A DNA stretch of 64,000 nucleotides, taken from positions 5,823,414 through 5,887,413 of the forward strand of contig NC_134034.1 in the NCBI RefSeq assembly GCF_964204645.1, read 5' to 3'. Both the position numbers and the translations under genes were made by a program. The notes beneath the pieces were generated by a model. It was not told where the DNA came from. It made no database searches and saw only the letters and a program-made list of their open reading frames with translations. Numbering within the stretch: position 1 is the stretch's first letter; each line of letters starts with the position of its first letter. Positions 52,468 through 63,385 of this stretch are shown here, piece by piece. The stretch is from Tubulanus polymorphus (Eukaryota > Nemertea > Palaeonemertea > Tubulaniformes > Tubulanidae).

Positions 52468-55194
52468 CTACCATAACAGCTCGACTTCATCTGCATCATT
52501 CCCTGCAAACTGAGATGTATTGATCTATTATCACATCCGTCTAATTGTTAGAGAATACCAAAATGACTTCAAAAAAGAATACAAACACACCTCAACTTCC
52601 TCTGCGGCATTCCCAGCTGACTAAGATGTATTGAAAAAAATACAAACTATCATCACGTCTGTCTAATCGGTAGAGAATTTCGATATGACTTTAAAAACAA
52701 TAAAAAAGAAGGAAAACATACCTCGACTTCATCTGCGGCACTCCCAACGGACTGAGATGTATTAAAAAACATACAAACTATTATCACATCCGTTTCATTG
52801 GAAGAGAATTTCGAAATGACTTCAAAAAAGAAAAAAACACCTCAACTTCCTCTGCGGCATTCCCAGCGGACTAAGATGTATTGAAAAAAATACAAACTAT
52901 TATCACGTCTGGTTCATCGGTAGAGAATTTCGAAATTACTTTAAAAACAAAAAAAGAATGAAATCACACCTCAACTTCATCTGCGGCATTCCCAACGGAC
53001 TGAGATGTATTGAAAAACATACAAACTATTATCACATCTGTCTAATCGGTAGAGAATATCGAAATGACTTCAAAAAAGAAATATAGCTGCATAGCAGCGA
53101 TAACGTGTTTCTGCCTAACTGGTTCATATATCGCACTGGGAAGCGTCATCGAAATAATTGTAATCAGTTAATAACATATGACTTATCTCCAAGAAGCGCA
53201 ACCTGGGTCAACAATATCCTGGATAATGTGGATCCAGCTACATACAACGGCTACCACATAAAACGTATTGATGTACCGAAATGGCTATGTAGAAGATATG
53301 GTCCTTTCAAAGTCCCCTGGTGGCAGTTGCATGAACTAGTCTGTCGCACATGCTCTCCTTGCGCGTTGTGATCCATAATTTCGTTAATACTAGGTTGATC
53401 TACCTTTATGCATCAATTTGTTCAGTGAGGAATTTGCATTCAGAAATAAACAAAGATTTTTAACAAAGTTGTTTTGTTTTCATTAATCGGTGATAGTTCA
53501 CATATTGCACATATGTTTGAAAACGAACTTAACCACGTATACTCAATGAACATAAATTTACTTCAATCACAAAGAGGGAATTATAGGTTACAAAATTATT
53601 GCATTGTCTGGATTCGAACATGATGTGGCATCAACTGTGTCGACGTCTTTGAAGCGATTAAGGTAATGTTGAGTTCATCTGCCAAACAGAAGTTATACTG
53701 GTAGTACAAAATGGTGGCGATAGATGAAACAGAAACTGGAAATGACGGATCAGGACTTATATCAGTCCGATTACGTGAAAACAAAATGGCTTTTTTGAAT
53801 GGCTCACATATGAATCAGATAGCGGGAATTGACGTGTCCGGACTGATACGAGTCCGAATCCGTGATTTACGGTTGAGTTGACGCTCAAGGTCGTCCGATA
53901 ATTTTAGGCTTTTCAGGGCGCACTTTATCAATGGATGACAATTCTGCAAGAGCAGCAGAAACCTTAATGAAAAGACACCTCGACTTCATATACGGCATGC
54001 CCAGCAACTGAGATGTATTGGAAAACATACAATCTATTATCACATCTGTGTCATCAGGAGAGAATCTCAAAATAAACACGAATGAAAACACACCTCGACT
54101 TCATCTGCGAAGTTCCCAGCGGATTGAAATATATTGAAAAACATACAAACTTTTATCACATCTGTCTCAAGAAGAGAATTTCGAAATGAATTTTAAAAAA
54201 TCATGTTAGAACACACACCTTGACTTCATCTGCAGCATTCCCAGCAGACTGAAATACATGTATATTGAAAAACATACAAACTATTATCACATCTGTCTAA
54301 AATAAAAAAAGAACACACACCTCGACTTCATCTGCGGCATAACCAGCGGACTGAACTATATTGAAAAACATACAATCTATCATCACATCTGTCTCATCGG
54401 TAGAGAATTTCGAATTTACTTTTAAAAAAGAATGAAAACACCTCGACTTCATATGCGACATGCCCGGCAACTGAGATGTATTGGAAAACATACAATCTAA
54501 TATCACATCTGTCTCATCAGGAGAGAATCTCGAAAAAACACGAATGAAAACACACCTCGACTTCATCTGCAAGGTTCCCAGCGGATTGAAATATATTGAA
54601 AAACATACAAACTTTTATCACATCTGTCTCATGGAAGACAATTTCGAAATGAATTTAAAAAAATCATGTTAGAACACACACCTTGACTTCATCTGCAGCA
54701 TTCCCAGCAGACTGAAATACATGTATATTGAAAAACATACAAACTATAATCACATCTGTCTAAAAAAAACATGAATGAAAACACACCTCGACTTCCTCTG
54801 CGGCATAACCAGCGGACTGAAATATATTGAAAAACATACAATCTATCATCACATCTGTCTCATCGGTAGAGAATTTCGAATTTACTTTTAAAAAAGAATG
54901 AAAACACCTCGACTTCATCTGCCGCATTCCCAGTGGCGTGAGATGTATCTAAAACATTCTGCGGACTGAAATATATTGAAAAACATAAAAACTATTACAT
55001 GTATCACATCTGTCTCATCAGAAGAGAATTCCGAAATGACTTAAAAAAACAGAGTGAAAACACACCTCAGAGTTGATCTGCAACATTCTCCAACGGACTG
55101 AAACGCATTGAAAAACATACACACAATTATCACATCTGTCTAAAAGAAATGAATGAACACACACCTGGACTTCATCTGCTGCATTACCACACGA
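52468..55194 (-). CDS. Candidate micro-exon array encoding SAGNAADEVE-type repeats
   Basis: Read on the minus strand, the cassette codes SAGNAADEVE or close variants (SVGNAADEVE, SAGYAADEVE, SAGNAAEEVE, SCGNAADEVQ). In most units it is preceded by AG (ctcag, cttag or ttcag) and followed by GTGTG, GTGTT or GTATG, so each could be a 30-nt phase-0 exon separated by introns of about 72-99 nt. Thirteen of 16 are exactly 30 nt and none has an in-frame stop in phase 0; units at 53979 and 54442 are 29 nt and at 55066 is 32. Acceptors are damaged at 54123, 54585 and 54937. The last unit (52509-52468) lacks a donor and continues LLW-stop, as a terminal exon would. The upstream start is not visible. A plain satellite is the alternative. 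Confidence 0.45.
53090..53960 (+). repeat. Insertion interrupting the tandem array
   Basis: Breaks the array between cassettes at 52970 and 53979. It holds the dispersed repeat shared with 8755-8905 (at 53338-53490) and an open frame at 53105-53371 (RSATWVNNILDNVDPATYNG, KWLCRRYGPF) that looks coding but that I cannot name. Confidence 0.6.
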
Positions 55195-55204
55195 CTGAAA
55201 TATA

Positions 55205-55745
55205 AAATATAATAACGGGTTTTAACGGGTTTTTTTTTAACAGCAATAACGGGTTTTCTGACTAGTTGGTTGAAATGTCGTACTTAGATTCGGACGAAGT
55301 CAGTATTAAATCAGTAAATAAACGACGGTTTTTTATAGGAGCGCTATCTAGAGATCAACACTAACACGATATAGCGATCAATGTGCTTTGTGATCAATGT
55401 GTCAAAATAGGATAAAGAAGATGTAGTGTTAGATATCATTTGGCAATTGTCAGATTGTTTGGTGGTAACAATCGATCAAAGCATCTTCAACATTTCCCAT
55501 TCAAAACCTCTGCATAAGTGCTGATTTTGCCGAACTGGACACAACCGAACTGGACATCCTGATTCCGATTTGGCTGTAGAAAAGGTTAAGGGTACAGACA
55601 TACATAACTAACTATTATGACCATACATAAAAGCGTATCGAAAACTTTAAGAAGACAAATTATAAAATTTTATTTGATTTGAAATAGTGATCATAGAACA
55701 GAATAATAGGATTGTCAAACATGTTCAATAAATATGTCCAATCCG
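55205..55745. other. No supported gene
   Basis: Contains three copies of aacgggttt near 55215-55260. No exon with convincing borders that could start the array at 52.4-55.2 kb was found. Confidence 0.5.
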
Positions 55746-56249
55746 ACAGTTTCAATTCAATTCAATATTTATTTCACGGAAAAGCAGAACAATCAAATCC
55801 TAAGAAAGCTAAACATATTTAAAAAAGAACGAGAAAATAAAAAAAATTTACAAATGTTATAGCGCGCTTTTCAATGTGGGCCTTGCAAAGCCTTAAAGGC
55901 CTCTAACGCAGGCACCCAATGAAAGAGAGAGAATAAAGAAGAAGACAGAGAGAAAAAAGGAACAGATGAGCTCGTGCTTGAGAGAATTTATAAGTACAGT
56001 AGAATGGTTTAGGGAATACTTGTATTGTTATAATAATGAGAAGCTAAGTTGATGTAATGGCAAATTTGGAGCAATTGTAACAGGTTGGTTTGTTGCAGAT
56101 TATGTTCGTATTGTATTTGGAGGTGAGATGTGACTTTAGATGGCGTTTAAGAGTATGTTTATTCATGTGCAGCATTTGCATTGAGAAGGGAAGGTTTTCC
56201 CAAATTGAGAAAATTTTTGAGAAAGATTTAGTGCTTGTATTTGGTTGAT

Positions 56250-59196
56250 TTAGAGGTAGACAATATGTGTGATCATGTAGGTGTTGATAGTGGGAGAAAG
56301 GTTTTCAATGGTAAAGATGTTTTTGAAATGATGTGGTGACGATAGTAAAGTTTGATGGATGAATATGGTGGTTTTTTGTATGAGGATGTAGTTTATTTTG
56401 AGAATGTTTAACTTTTTGAAGAGAGGATCAGAGTGGGCGGTATAATTTGATTTGGTTATGATTCTGACAATTTTCTTCTGGACGAGTTGGCATTTGTTGT
56501 TGTGTTGCGAGTGACCCCATGCTAGTAGCCCGTAGGTTAGGTGAGGATATATGAGGGTATAGTAAAGTGTAACAAGGTGTTGATAGTCGAGTATGTTCTT
56601 GGTTTTGTTTATTATTCCAGTGATCCGAGAGATTTTTTTGTGTATTTTTTCGATGTGTGATTTCCAATTGAGATTTTCGTGTATCGTTAGACCTAGGAAG
56701 TCTGTTTGCTTTACTCGTTCTATAACGGTATCGCCTAATTTGATGTGAAAATTGTGATGCAAGTACGGTTTTCTTTGGTAGTTATGAAATATAATGTATT
56801 TAGTTTTTGTATGATTAGGTGTTAATCTGTTGGCTAGAAGCCAGTCATTTAATTTTAAGAGATCAGTATTTACATTTTGTGCGGGAGTGTTGAGGTTCTT
56901 ATGAGATGAGATGCAATTTGTGTCGTCTGCAAATAGAATGTAGTTTAAATGGTCAGTACAGCGGTAGATGTCATTGATGTATACGAGGAATAAGAGTGGG
57001 CCAAGGATGGAGCCTTGGGGGATGTGAAGAGTGTTGAAGGGGTTGAAGAATTAAATGAAACGTAGTGTTGCCTGTCAGAAAGATAAGAGGAAAACCAATT
57101 TAAGGCTGTTCCTCGAATACCGTAATGTTCAAGCTTTTTGAGTAGAATTTTGTGGTTCAGGGTGTCGAAAGCTTTGGAGAGGTCTAAAAAAATACCAATG
57201 GTCCAATTGTGGTTATCTAAGGAATTAGTAATTCTGTCGATAAGTTCAAGAATGGCATGTTCCGTAGAGTGGTTTGGTCGAAACCATGTTGATTTGGGAA
57301 TATTTGTTTTTCAATGAATTTTGAGAGTTTTTGGTGAACGAGTTTTTCGTATATTTTTGATATTGAGTTGAGTAGCGATATTGGTCGATAGTTATTAACT
57401 AGATCCTTCTCATCCTTTTTGTGTAGGGGAATTATTTTGGCTGTTTTAAGATGATTTGGAAAAACCCCTGTTTTGAGAGATTGATTGATAAGGTGTGTGA
57501 GAGGACAAGAGATATAGTTAATGATTTGTTTTAATGTATGCGTTGAAATGTTATCTTGGCCAGATGAGTGTTTTTGTTTAAGATTCCTTACAACATCTAT
57601 GACATCTTGTTCACAAACTGGTGAGAGGAAGAAATTTGAATTAGATTTGGGCACTTTATTTAGGTAAAAGTCTGATGAAAACTGGGGCTTAGGTAAATTG
57701 TTAGCCAAGGTTTCGTCAATTTTGTTGAAGTGACTGTTGACAGAGTTAGCGATTACTGCTGGGTCGTCTGTATCAGTGTTATTGATTTTGAATGAGTGTG
57801 TGATGTCTTGCTTGTTGTTTGTTTTGTTGATTATTTCTTTTAAGATTTTCCATGTGTTTTTGATGTTACCTTTGCAGATTCTAAAGATTTTTGATAGTGC
57901 TGTTTTTTTGCTGCTCTGATAATAGAGTTAAGTTTATTTTTATAGATTTTAAAGTTGTTCTTTTCAACTATTTGAAGAGTAGGGTTTTTTATCGAGAGTA
58001 AATGTTTATATTTTTTGTCTTTGTTGTATATTGATTGAATTATACCTTTCGTTATCCAAGGATTTTTGGGTGTGTTTATTTATTGTGTTTGAATTTCTTG
58101 GTTATTGTTTCAGATCCAATAATATGATTAATAGTCGAAGAGAAAGATTCAAAGGTATCGTTAATTGGGGTGTCATCATCGTAAAGGAGTGCTTGGAAAT
58201 TAGTTGTTCTTAGTTTTTCACAAATGTTTTTCATTCCTTGTTCGTTGATTATCTGTTTTGTGTTGGAGGTCTTGCTATTATTTGTTTGTTTTTTGGATAG
58301 ACTGCAAGCGAATGTGAAAAAATGATCTGAGAGTGGTGTAGTTAAGATACCCGAGTGATAGTTGTTGTGTGAATTGGTGAAGATATTGTCTATTAGAGTG
58401 GCACTTCGATGAGTTACCCTAGTTGGTAACGTGATAAGAGGAGTCAATGAGTTTGTGGTCATAATTTCAAAAAATCAGGAACTTTGTGGATTTTGAGTTG
58501 ATTTGATAAGATCGATGTTAAAGTCATCACAAATAAGTATTTCTGAGTTGATGGATTTTAATTTGGCAATTTCATTTTCAAAAGCCTGAAGAAATTAAGT
58601 GTATTTGATGCTGGCGGCTTGAAAATAATTCCTATTATTTTTTGTTTGTGCTTTTCATTATGTTTCCATATTTTGATGAATTTCCATTGAAAGTGTGTGT
58701 TTTGGTCTGTTGTTGGTTTGTTAATGAGTGTGCATTCTTTATACTGAAAGTTTTTTGAAAGGAATAGTCCTATCCCAACTCCATGGGAGTCTCTGCAATC
58801 TGATATGAAGTTGTAGTTTTGAAGATTTATTAGTATTTCTGTTGTGGAGTTTAGTTTAGTCTCTTGTATGGCTATTGCATCAAAAAGTATTTCATTTTTG
58901 GTTTCAAGTATATTTAAGAGATTTTGAAGTTCGTTTAGTTTGCCTAGAATACCATTACAGTTCCAGCTAAGGATATTGAAGTCGGAATCATTAAGATAGG
59001 ATAGATTCAAAGATTCAAGGTCGTAGTGAGGTGAACTATTTAGATTTAGAGATAGATTTTGATGCTGATCGTTGAGAAGCGAAGTTAGGTTTAATTCTGT
59101 ATTGTTATATTGGTGATTGTTTAAGATTTGAGCTCTAAGGTGGTTGAGTTTGTTTTGAGTGGAGACCATAACAAAGGTGCAGACGATAATTAACAC
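56250..59196 (-). pseudogene. LINE ORF2: endonuclease and reverse transcriptase, frameshifted
   Basis: From 59196: NFNILSWNCNGILGKLNELQ and AIAIQETKLNS with SHGVGIGLFLS (APE endonuclease), then in the next frame a DDFNIDL block and LPTRVTHRSATLIDNIFTNS, LSDHFF (58462-58300, the catalytic SDH). The RT follows: LKTAKIIPLHKKDEKDLVNN and YRPISLLNSISKIYEKLV (57708-57217), [38 protein letters not shown] with the catalytic FADD (about 56930), and VKQTDFLGLTIHENLNWKSH, LVTLYYTLIYPHLTYG (56762-56250). About five frame changes or stops break it, but every catalytic motif is still readable, so decay is recent. Confidence 0.92.
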
Positions 59197-59209
59197 GCAC
59201 TAATAATAA

Positions 59210-59690
59210 ACACTAGGTTTAATTATGATTATGTCGCCGACTCTCGACTCACAGAGTGAGGAGGTGTCATATTAATGAGAAGGCAAATTTGGTATGTGGC
59301 AGGTGAATGGGTAATTAGTGATTAGTGGATTAAATTTGGAATCAATTATTTGAGATGAAGGATGAGTAGAGTTTGTAAAGTAAGTAGAGTAAAGAATAAA
59401 AGTGAAATATTGAATAGAGAGATTGTATATAGGATAGAATGAAGATAGTTTGTACGTATATGCGCAAGTAAAAAGAGTAGATATCAAACCAGAAATATGC
59501 ACAGAATATGCACAGAAAACACAGTCCAGTTGAAGTAGTATTAGTCCAGTTGAAGTAGTATCACAGTTCAAAAATTAAAATCTAAAAGTTCGTTGATTAG
59601 TCCGAGAGATGATTTATCCAAGTAATTGTAGCAACAGCGATTTTAGTTTATGGGTTGATCCAGCGTTGTCCATACGTCGAGTAGTTGAGA
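59210..59690. other. Gap between ORF1 and ORF2 of the LINE
   Basis: A 99-codon minus-strand frame (59272-59571) has no recognisable domain. A short direct repeat (agtccagttgaagtagtat) lies near 59523 and 59542. Confidence 0.5.
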
Positions 59691-59695
59691 ATCTC

Positions 59696-60376
59696 CTAGA
59701 AGAGGGTGGGTTCAGTGCTGCTTTCCAAGTTAATGCTACTTTGTAGATACTGTCTTTTTTTTACATGTTTATTGTCGTATAGTTCATCCTTGGTAACATG
59801 ATGTCTGTAGAATTGATAATTGTTCGATTTAGTTAAAGATTCTAGCCCCTGGTTTATACTGGCGACCTCTTCTTCGGATTTGTCGTTCCTCGGTAGGATA
59901 GACGCAATTTTGATTTTAGCCTCGGGCCAGGTTTTCTTAACTGCTTCTACGGATTTTTTAAGTTCTTGTACTACTTTCGCTTCAGTTTTCGTATCCCAGT
60001 CGTTCGTTCCACAGTTTATCAGTATCGAATCTGGATTGCATGGTTTTTCTTCGTTTCGTTGTGCAACGATGTTCTTTACCTCTGAGAGGGTCGGACACGG
60101 ATATATGATCGTTTTACGATTATTTTCAGAAAGTCCAGAAGGTGACACATATTTTCGGTTGCTGTCCGCGATAACTATACCGGTAACATTTCGTGGTTGG
60201 TCTTGGGTGTCCGTGATTGTGCGATTTGTCGTCGTTGTAGTTGGTTCTGTAGTTTTCGATTCCAGAGTTGTGATTCTTTGAACTAATCCATCGATGATAT
60301 TTTCGAGTTTTTCGATTTTGTTGTACAGTTCTAAATTGGTTTCACGAAGATCGTTGATTTCGTTTTTTGCTGCCAT
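59696..60376 (-). CDS. LINE ORF1 protein with coiled coil and SGNH/GDSL esterase domain
   Basis: An intact 226-codon ORF. Residues 1-45 form a leucine-rich coiled coil (NLELYNKIEKLENIIDGLVQ), then a Thr-rich linker, then an SGNH-hydrolase-like domain: GIVIADSNRKYV (nucleophile block, about 68-79), ILINCGTNDW (about 117-126) and DELYDNKHVKK (catalytic Asp/His block, near 196-206). Esterase ORF1 proteins occur in CR1/L2-type LINEs, where they are thought to help in RNP assembly. The ADS in place of the usual GDS is a small change. It precedes ORF2 of the same element by 500 bp. Confidence 0.88.
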   Translation of the reverse strand: MAAKNEINDLRETNLELYNKIEKLENIIDGLVQRITTLESKTTEPTTTTTNRTITDTQDQPRNVTGIVIADSNRKYVSPSGLSENNRKTIIYPCPTLSEVKNIVAQRNEEKPCNPDSILINCGTNDWDTKTEAKVVQELKKSVEAVKKTWPEAKIKIASILPRNDKSEEEVASINQGLESLTKSNNYQFYRHHVTKDELYDNKHVKKRQYLQSSINLESSTEPTLF

Positions 60377-60409
60377 TGTTGAATTTTATGATACAAGCTT
60401 TCTGTGAGG

Positions 60410-61066
60410 TTTTGGAGAGCGCGCGAGAATGCGTGTTAATCGCTTGCTGTCATTCAGTCAATCAGCCATTACTGAGAAATATTAATTTTAAATCTTAAAT
60501 CACTAGAAATGTATTTTGAGCACTGCTCATTAGACCGGCACTCATTCATGCGCATAGGCAGCTAGCGTCTTTCAGTTCAGAACCGGTTCATCGTACGTAA
60601 AACTGCTGCTTTTACCCTCTTCAAAAGTTATGAACTAGATAGTATGACATTCAAATCAGCAAGGCATCTTGCTCGCTGCTTGGCAGGTATATTTTAATTA
60701 AATCTTGTGCCACAGGTTTGCATTTCATGTTTAAGTTCAATATTTTTTGGCAAAAACAATCACATTCAATCCAATTCATTCAGTGTATTTCTCAAGTATT
60801 TATAGCTGTAACCACAATAGTAGCTGCAGGCTGGTTGTAGTTTCCTTGGTGCGCTTGACAAAATAAAGCAATTTGGAATGGATACCTGCATATAAATATT
60901 ACAAAGTTTTGATCTCATGAAAGGCTTTCTATACCCAAACATTAACCTAAGACTACAATTAAATGTATTTGCAGTGTTGATGAGTGTCTTCCATTTATGC
61001 ATCACTATGTATATGATGAAATCTGACATACTTGCAAAAGAAAGTTATCTTACAATTTTGTTCTAT
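60410..61066. other. No firm gene; alternative first exon candidate at 60634-60677
   Basis: An ATG near 60634 opens a short frame (MTFKSARHLARCLA) ending at a GTATAT donor in phase 1, which would also splice in frame to 61073. It has no similarity to the YjbQ N-terminus, unlike the exon at 19466, so I rank it lower. Confidence 0.3.
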
Positions 61067-61072
61067 TTTTAG

Positions 61073-62599
61073 TGAAACATACATCAGCCAGTTTGTGTCT
61101 TAATGAGGTGAGACTCCAGTCCTAGCGGTCTTTAAATGCAAGTGTATTTTGTTTAAATGAACACTGCAATGAAAATTGGTAAATGATGGCACTTGCTCGT
61201 GGTTTGTTGGTTCTTATATGTACCTTTTTGTTTTTTCTCTAGTCATATGATCCGGATGTAAGGTAAAAGGAAGCAATCTAATTTGACCAAAAAACTGTTA
61301 TGGATGTATACGGTTGTATTCCATTCATAGAAACACATGTTCCTACATATTTTCAGGACTGATATGGAGATGATGCTGGATAGGCTGGCACCAGAAGTAT
61401 GTAATGAAATCTCAAAACATCACAACTTTCTTACACTGCATATTGACCCAAAAGGCATAATTTGAAACAATGATTTCTCTAAAATCCCTCAAAGTATAAA
61501 TGACCTTTGACTGCCAACTTTCTGAATCACAATACACTAAAACATTCTGTGAATACTAGGGTTAAGTGATGGGAAAATTCTTTTGTCAAAAATTGTTAGT
61601 TTAGATTTATTCTAAATGAATCATTAATATTTCTAAGTCAAAACAAGAAAATGATACCAAATACTTAGTTCTTTGTCCTGTATATTCCCGTACCACAATT
61701 TCTATTTTACTTTTCATTTTAGAATGCACCTTACCAACATACAGCAGAAGGTGCTGATGATATGGTAAGGGGAACACCTTTCTGTTTATATACTTCTATA
61801 TGGTAATGTTTAAATAGACTTCAGTTTGAGATATAAGATAGCTGCCTATACATAAACTTTATGCATATGTATATGGAGCTGCCTATACAGCTATTGATTC
61901 GAGTCCTTGAAAGTACTGATCGGATCTGTTTCACAGGAGTAAGTGGGTAAAGTTCCACACACCGTCATGACGTCCATGTCTTTTGAGGCCAATCCTGTGA
62001 TAATAGATATAGGATGACAAATGAGTTTCGATTATTTGACCACTTCATTTATAACTAATATTACCACCGGTACACATCCGCTCTTTTTGGCTGGTAATAA
62101 TGTTATTTATGGTTCAATGGAAAATGGTTGGATTCAAGATCAACTCATTGATATTGGAAGTTTATTATATCGAATGAATATCGAATATAATATGAATAGG
62201 TTTGAGTGAACAATTGTGGTTAGTTGGTGTTGTTATGTTAGCTAACGATATAGTACTGTAGTACAAGTATTTACGATGCCTGACATTAAGGTGTTTGATG
62301 AGTGTGGAAAATCTAAAATCTTGAACAATCAGCAATGAAGATAATGCTTAACTAATGCTGTATGAATGCCGATATGCCATCTCTGTTATCTAGAATCTGC
62401 GTGGTTTTAAGTATTTAGTACCCGCTTACAAATATATTTAATTTGTTTGCAGCCAGCACATGTAAAGAATGCTTTGCTCGGTTCAAGTGTCACGATACCT
62501 ATTAAAAATGGACAGCTAGTTACTGGTACATGGCAATCGTTGTGGTTTTGCGAACACAGGCGTTCAAAGCGTGAGTTGTTTCTGCAACAGACTAGTTGA
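61073..62599 (+). CDS. YjbQ/UPF0047 family protein, exons 2-6
   Basis: Five exons with AG/GT borders and matching phases: 61073-61107 (KHTSASLCLNE), 61243-61262 (20 nt, SYDPDV), 61357-61396 (TDMEMMLDRLAPE), 61723-61764 (NAPYQHTAEGADDM) and 62453-62570 (PAHVKNALLGSSVTIPIKNG, GTWQSLWFCEHR). Joined, they follow the UPF0047 pattern HTSASLT.NE...D.DVR.DME..L.RL.PE...Y.H..EG.DDMPAH.K..L.G.S..IPI..G.L..GTWQ. The residues conserved across bacteria and eukaryotes (HTSAS, EG.DDMPAH) are intact. The last exon either ends at GTGAG (62571), with about ten residues still to come, or reads on to a TGA at 62597-62599. The N-terminal exon fits at 19466. Confidence 0.85.
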
Positions 62600-62604
62600 A
62601 AAAA

Positions 62605-63380
62605 AAAATTTCAAATTTCATACTGGGGAATGAACGCAGCAAGAGAAATGTCACGTTGTCACTGATTGGTTGTTATTGCAAATTTGGTATTCGTTGTTTA
62701 GCTTCTCTGAAATCCTATGGTTTCATTCGAAATCTTTCTTGTTTTCTGAAAACAACAAGATGAAGTTAAAAATCTCCTTTGTTAAGTTAAACAAAGTATC
62801 TAACGTTTGGCAATGCTCATTCGCTGGAGAAAAAGCGCTAACATTTTTTGTAATTTCGAGGGTTTGGTGCAACATGGTGATAAGTGCTTATTTCACACTT
62901 TCGAGAAAAATGAATTTAAAGATTTGATGAAGATTCACAGAGTCCATATACCGGTATGAGATACAATTCCAATTGAATTAAAAATAATACAACACCATCT
63001 TATGAATACTTATACAGAATTTTATTAATATTAATCTACAACTAATTAGTAAAATATTAATTAATGTACTTAACACCTTGTTGCGTACAAACATTTTTTT
63101 ATTGAATTCTCCGCGATATGGTGACAAGTGACAGTTATAACCATGTTGCATGAAACATACAACTTCCTAATTTATGTACAAACGGTTTAAGTGACACTTA
63201 ACACCTTTGGAAATGAACATTTATGACTTCACTAAAATATATAAAAAAGCATTAAAATGATTAACTAACTACAAGTATCTCCACCACAATTCAACGCAAT
63301 TATGTCCTAAATCATATGATTTTTATATGTCAAATATCTTATATCTAAAGTTTCTTTTCACCTGACACCATGTACTGTCA
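62605..63380. other. No supported gene
   Basis: Short frames at 62670-62927 lack domains. I did not find the missing C-terminal exon of the YjbQ gene here. Confidence 0.5.
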
Positions 63381-63385
63381 ATTCA

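Larger units (their letters stand above)
52440..55200 (-). repeat. Tandem array of 16 units of about 102-131 bp, interrupted once
   Basis: Units carry a conserved 30-bp cassette followed (plus strand) by gatgtattgaaaaacatac, a tatcacatctgtct block and agagaatttcgaaatgact. Cassettes start at 52480, 52591, 52722, 52841, 52970, then after an insertion (53090-53960) at 53979, 54094, 54219, 54321, 54442, 54556, 54682, 54787, 54908, 55066 and 55165. A partial unit lies near 54950. Four units (53979-54350) are repeated as a block at 54442-54816. Confidence 0.93.
55751..60400 (-). mobile_element. Nearly full-length LINE with esterase ORF1
   Basis: On the minus strand: 5' region near 60400, ORF1 (60376-59696), a 500-bp gap, ORF2 with endonuclease and reverse transcriptase (59196-56250), a 3' UTR, and a (TTGAA)n tail at 55751-55766. 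Esterase-type ORF1 plus APE endonuclease and RT is the layout of CR1/L2-group LINEs. A copy of the tail lies at 19101-19128 in plus orientation. Confidence 0.88.

Noticed and set aside
52440-55200. CRISPR-like appearance (30-bp repeats at regular spacing)
   Set aside because: The spacers are also conserved between units and the setting is an animal genome; it is a satellite or exon array, not a CRISPR.
59820-60281. Plus-strand 153-codon ORF
   Set aside because: Antisense of the esterase ORF1; it shows no motif of its own.
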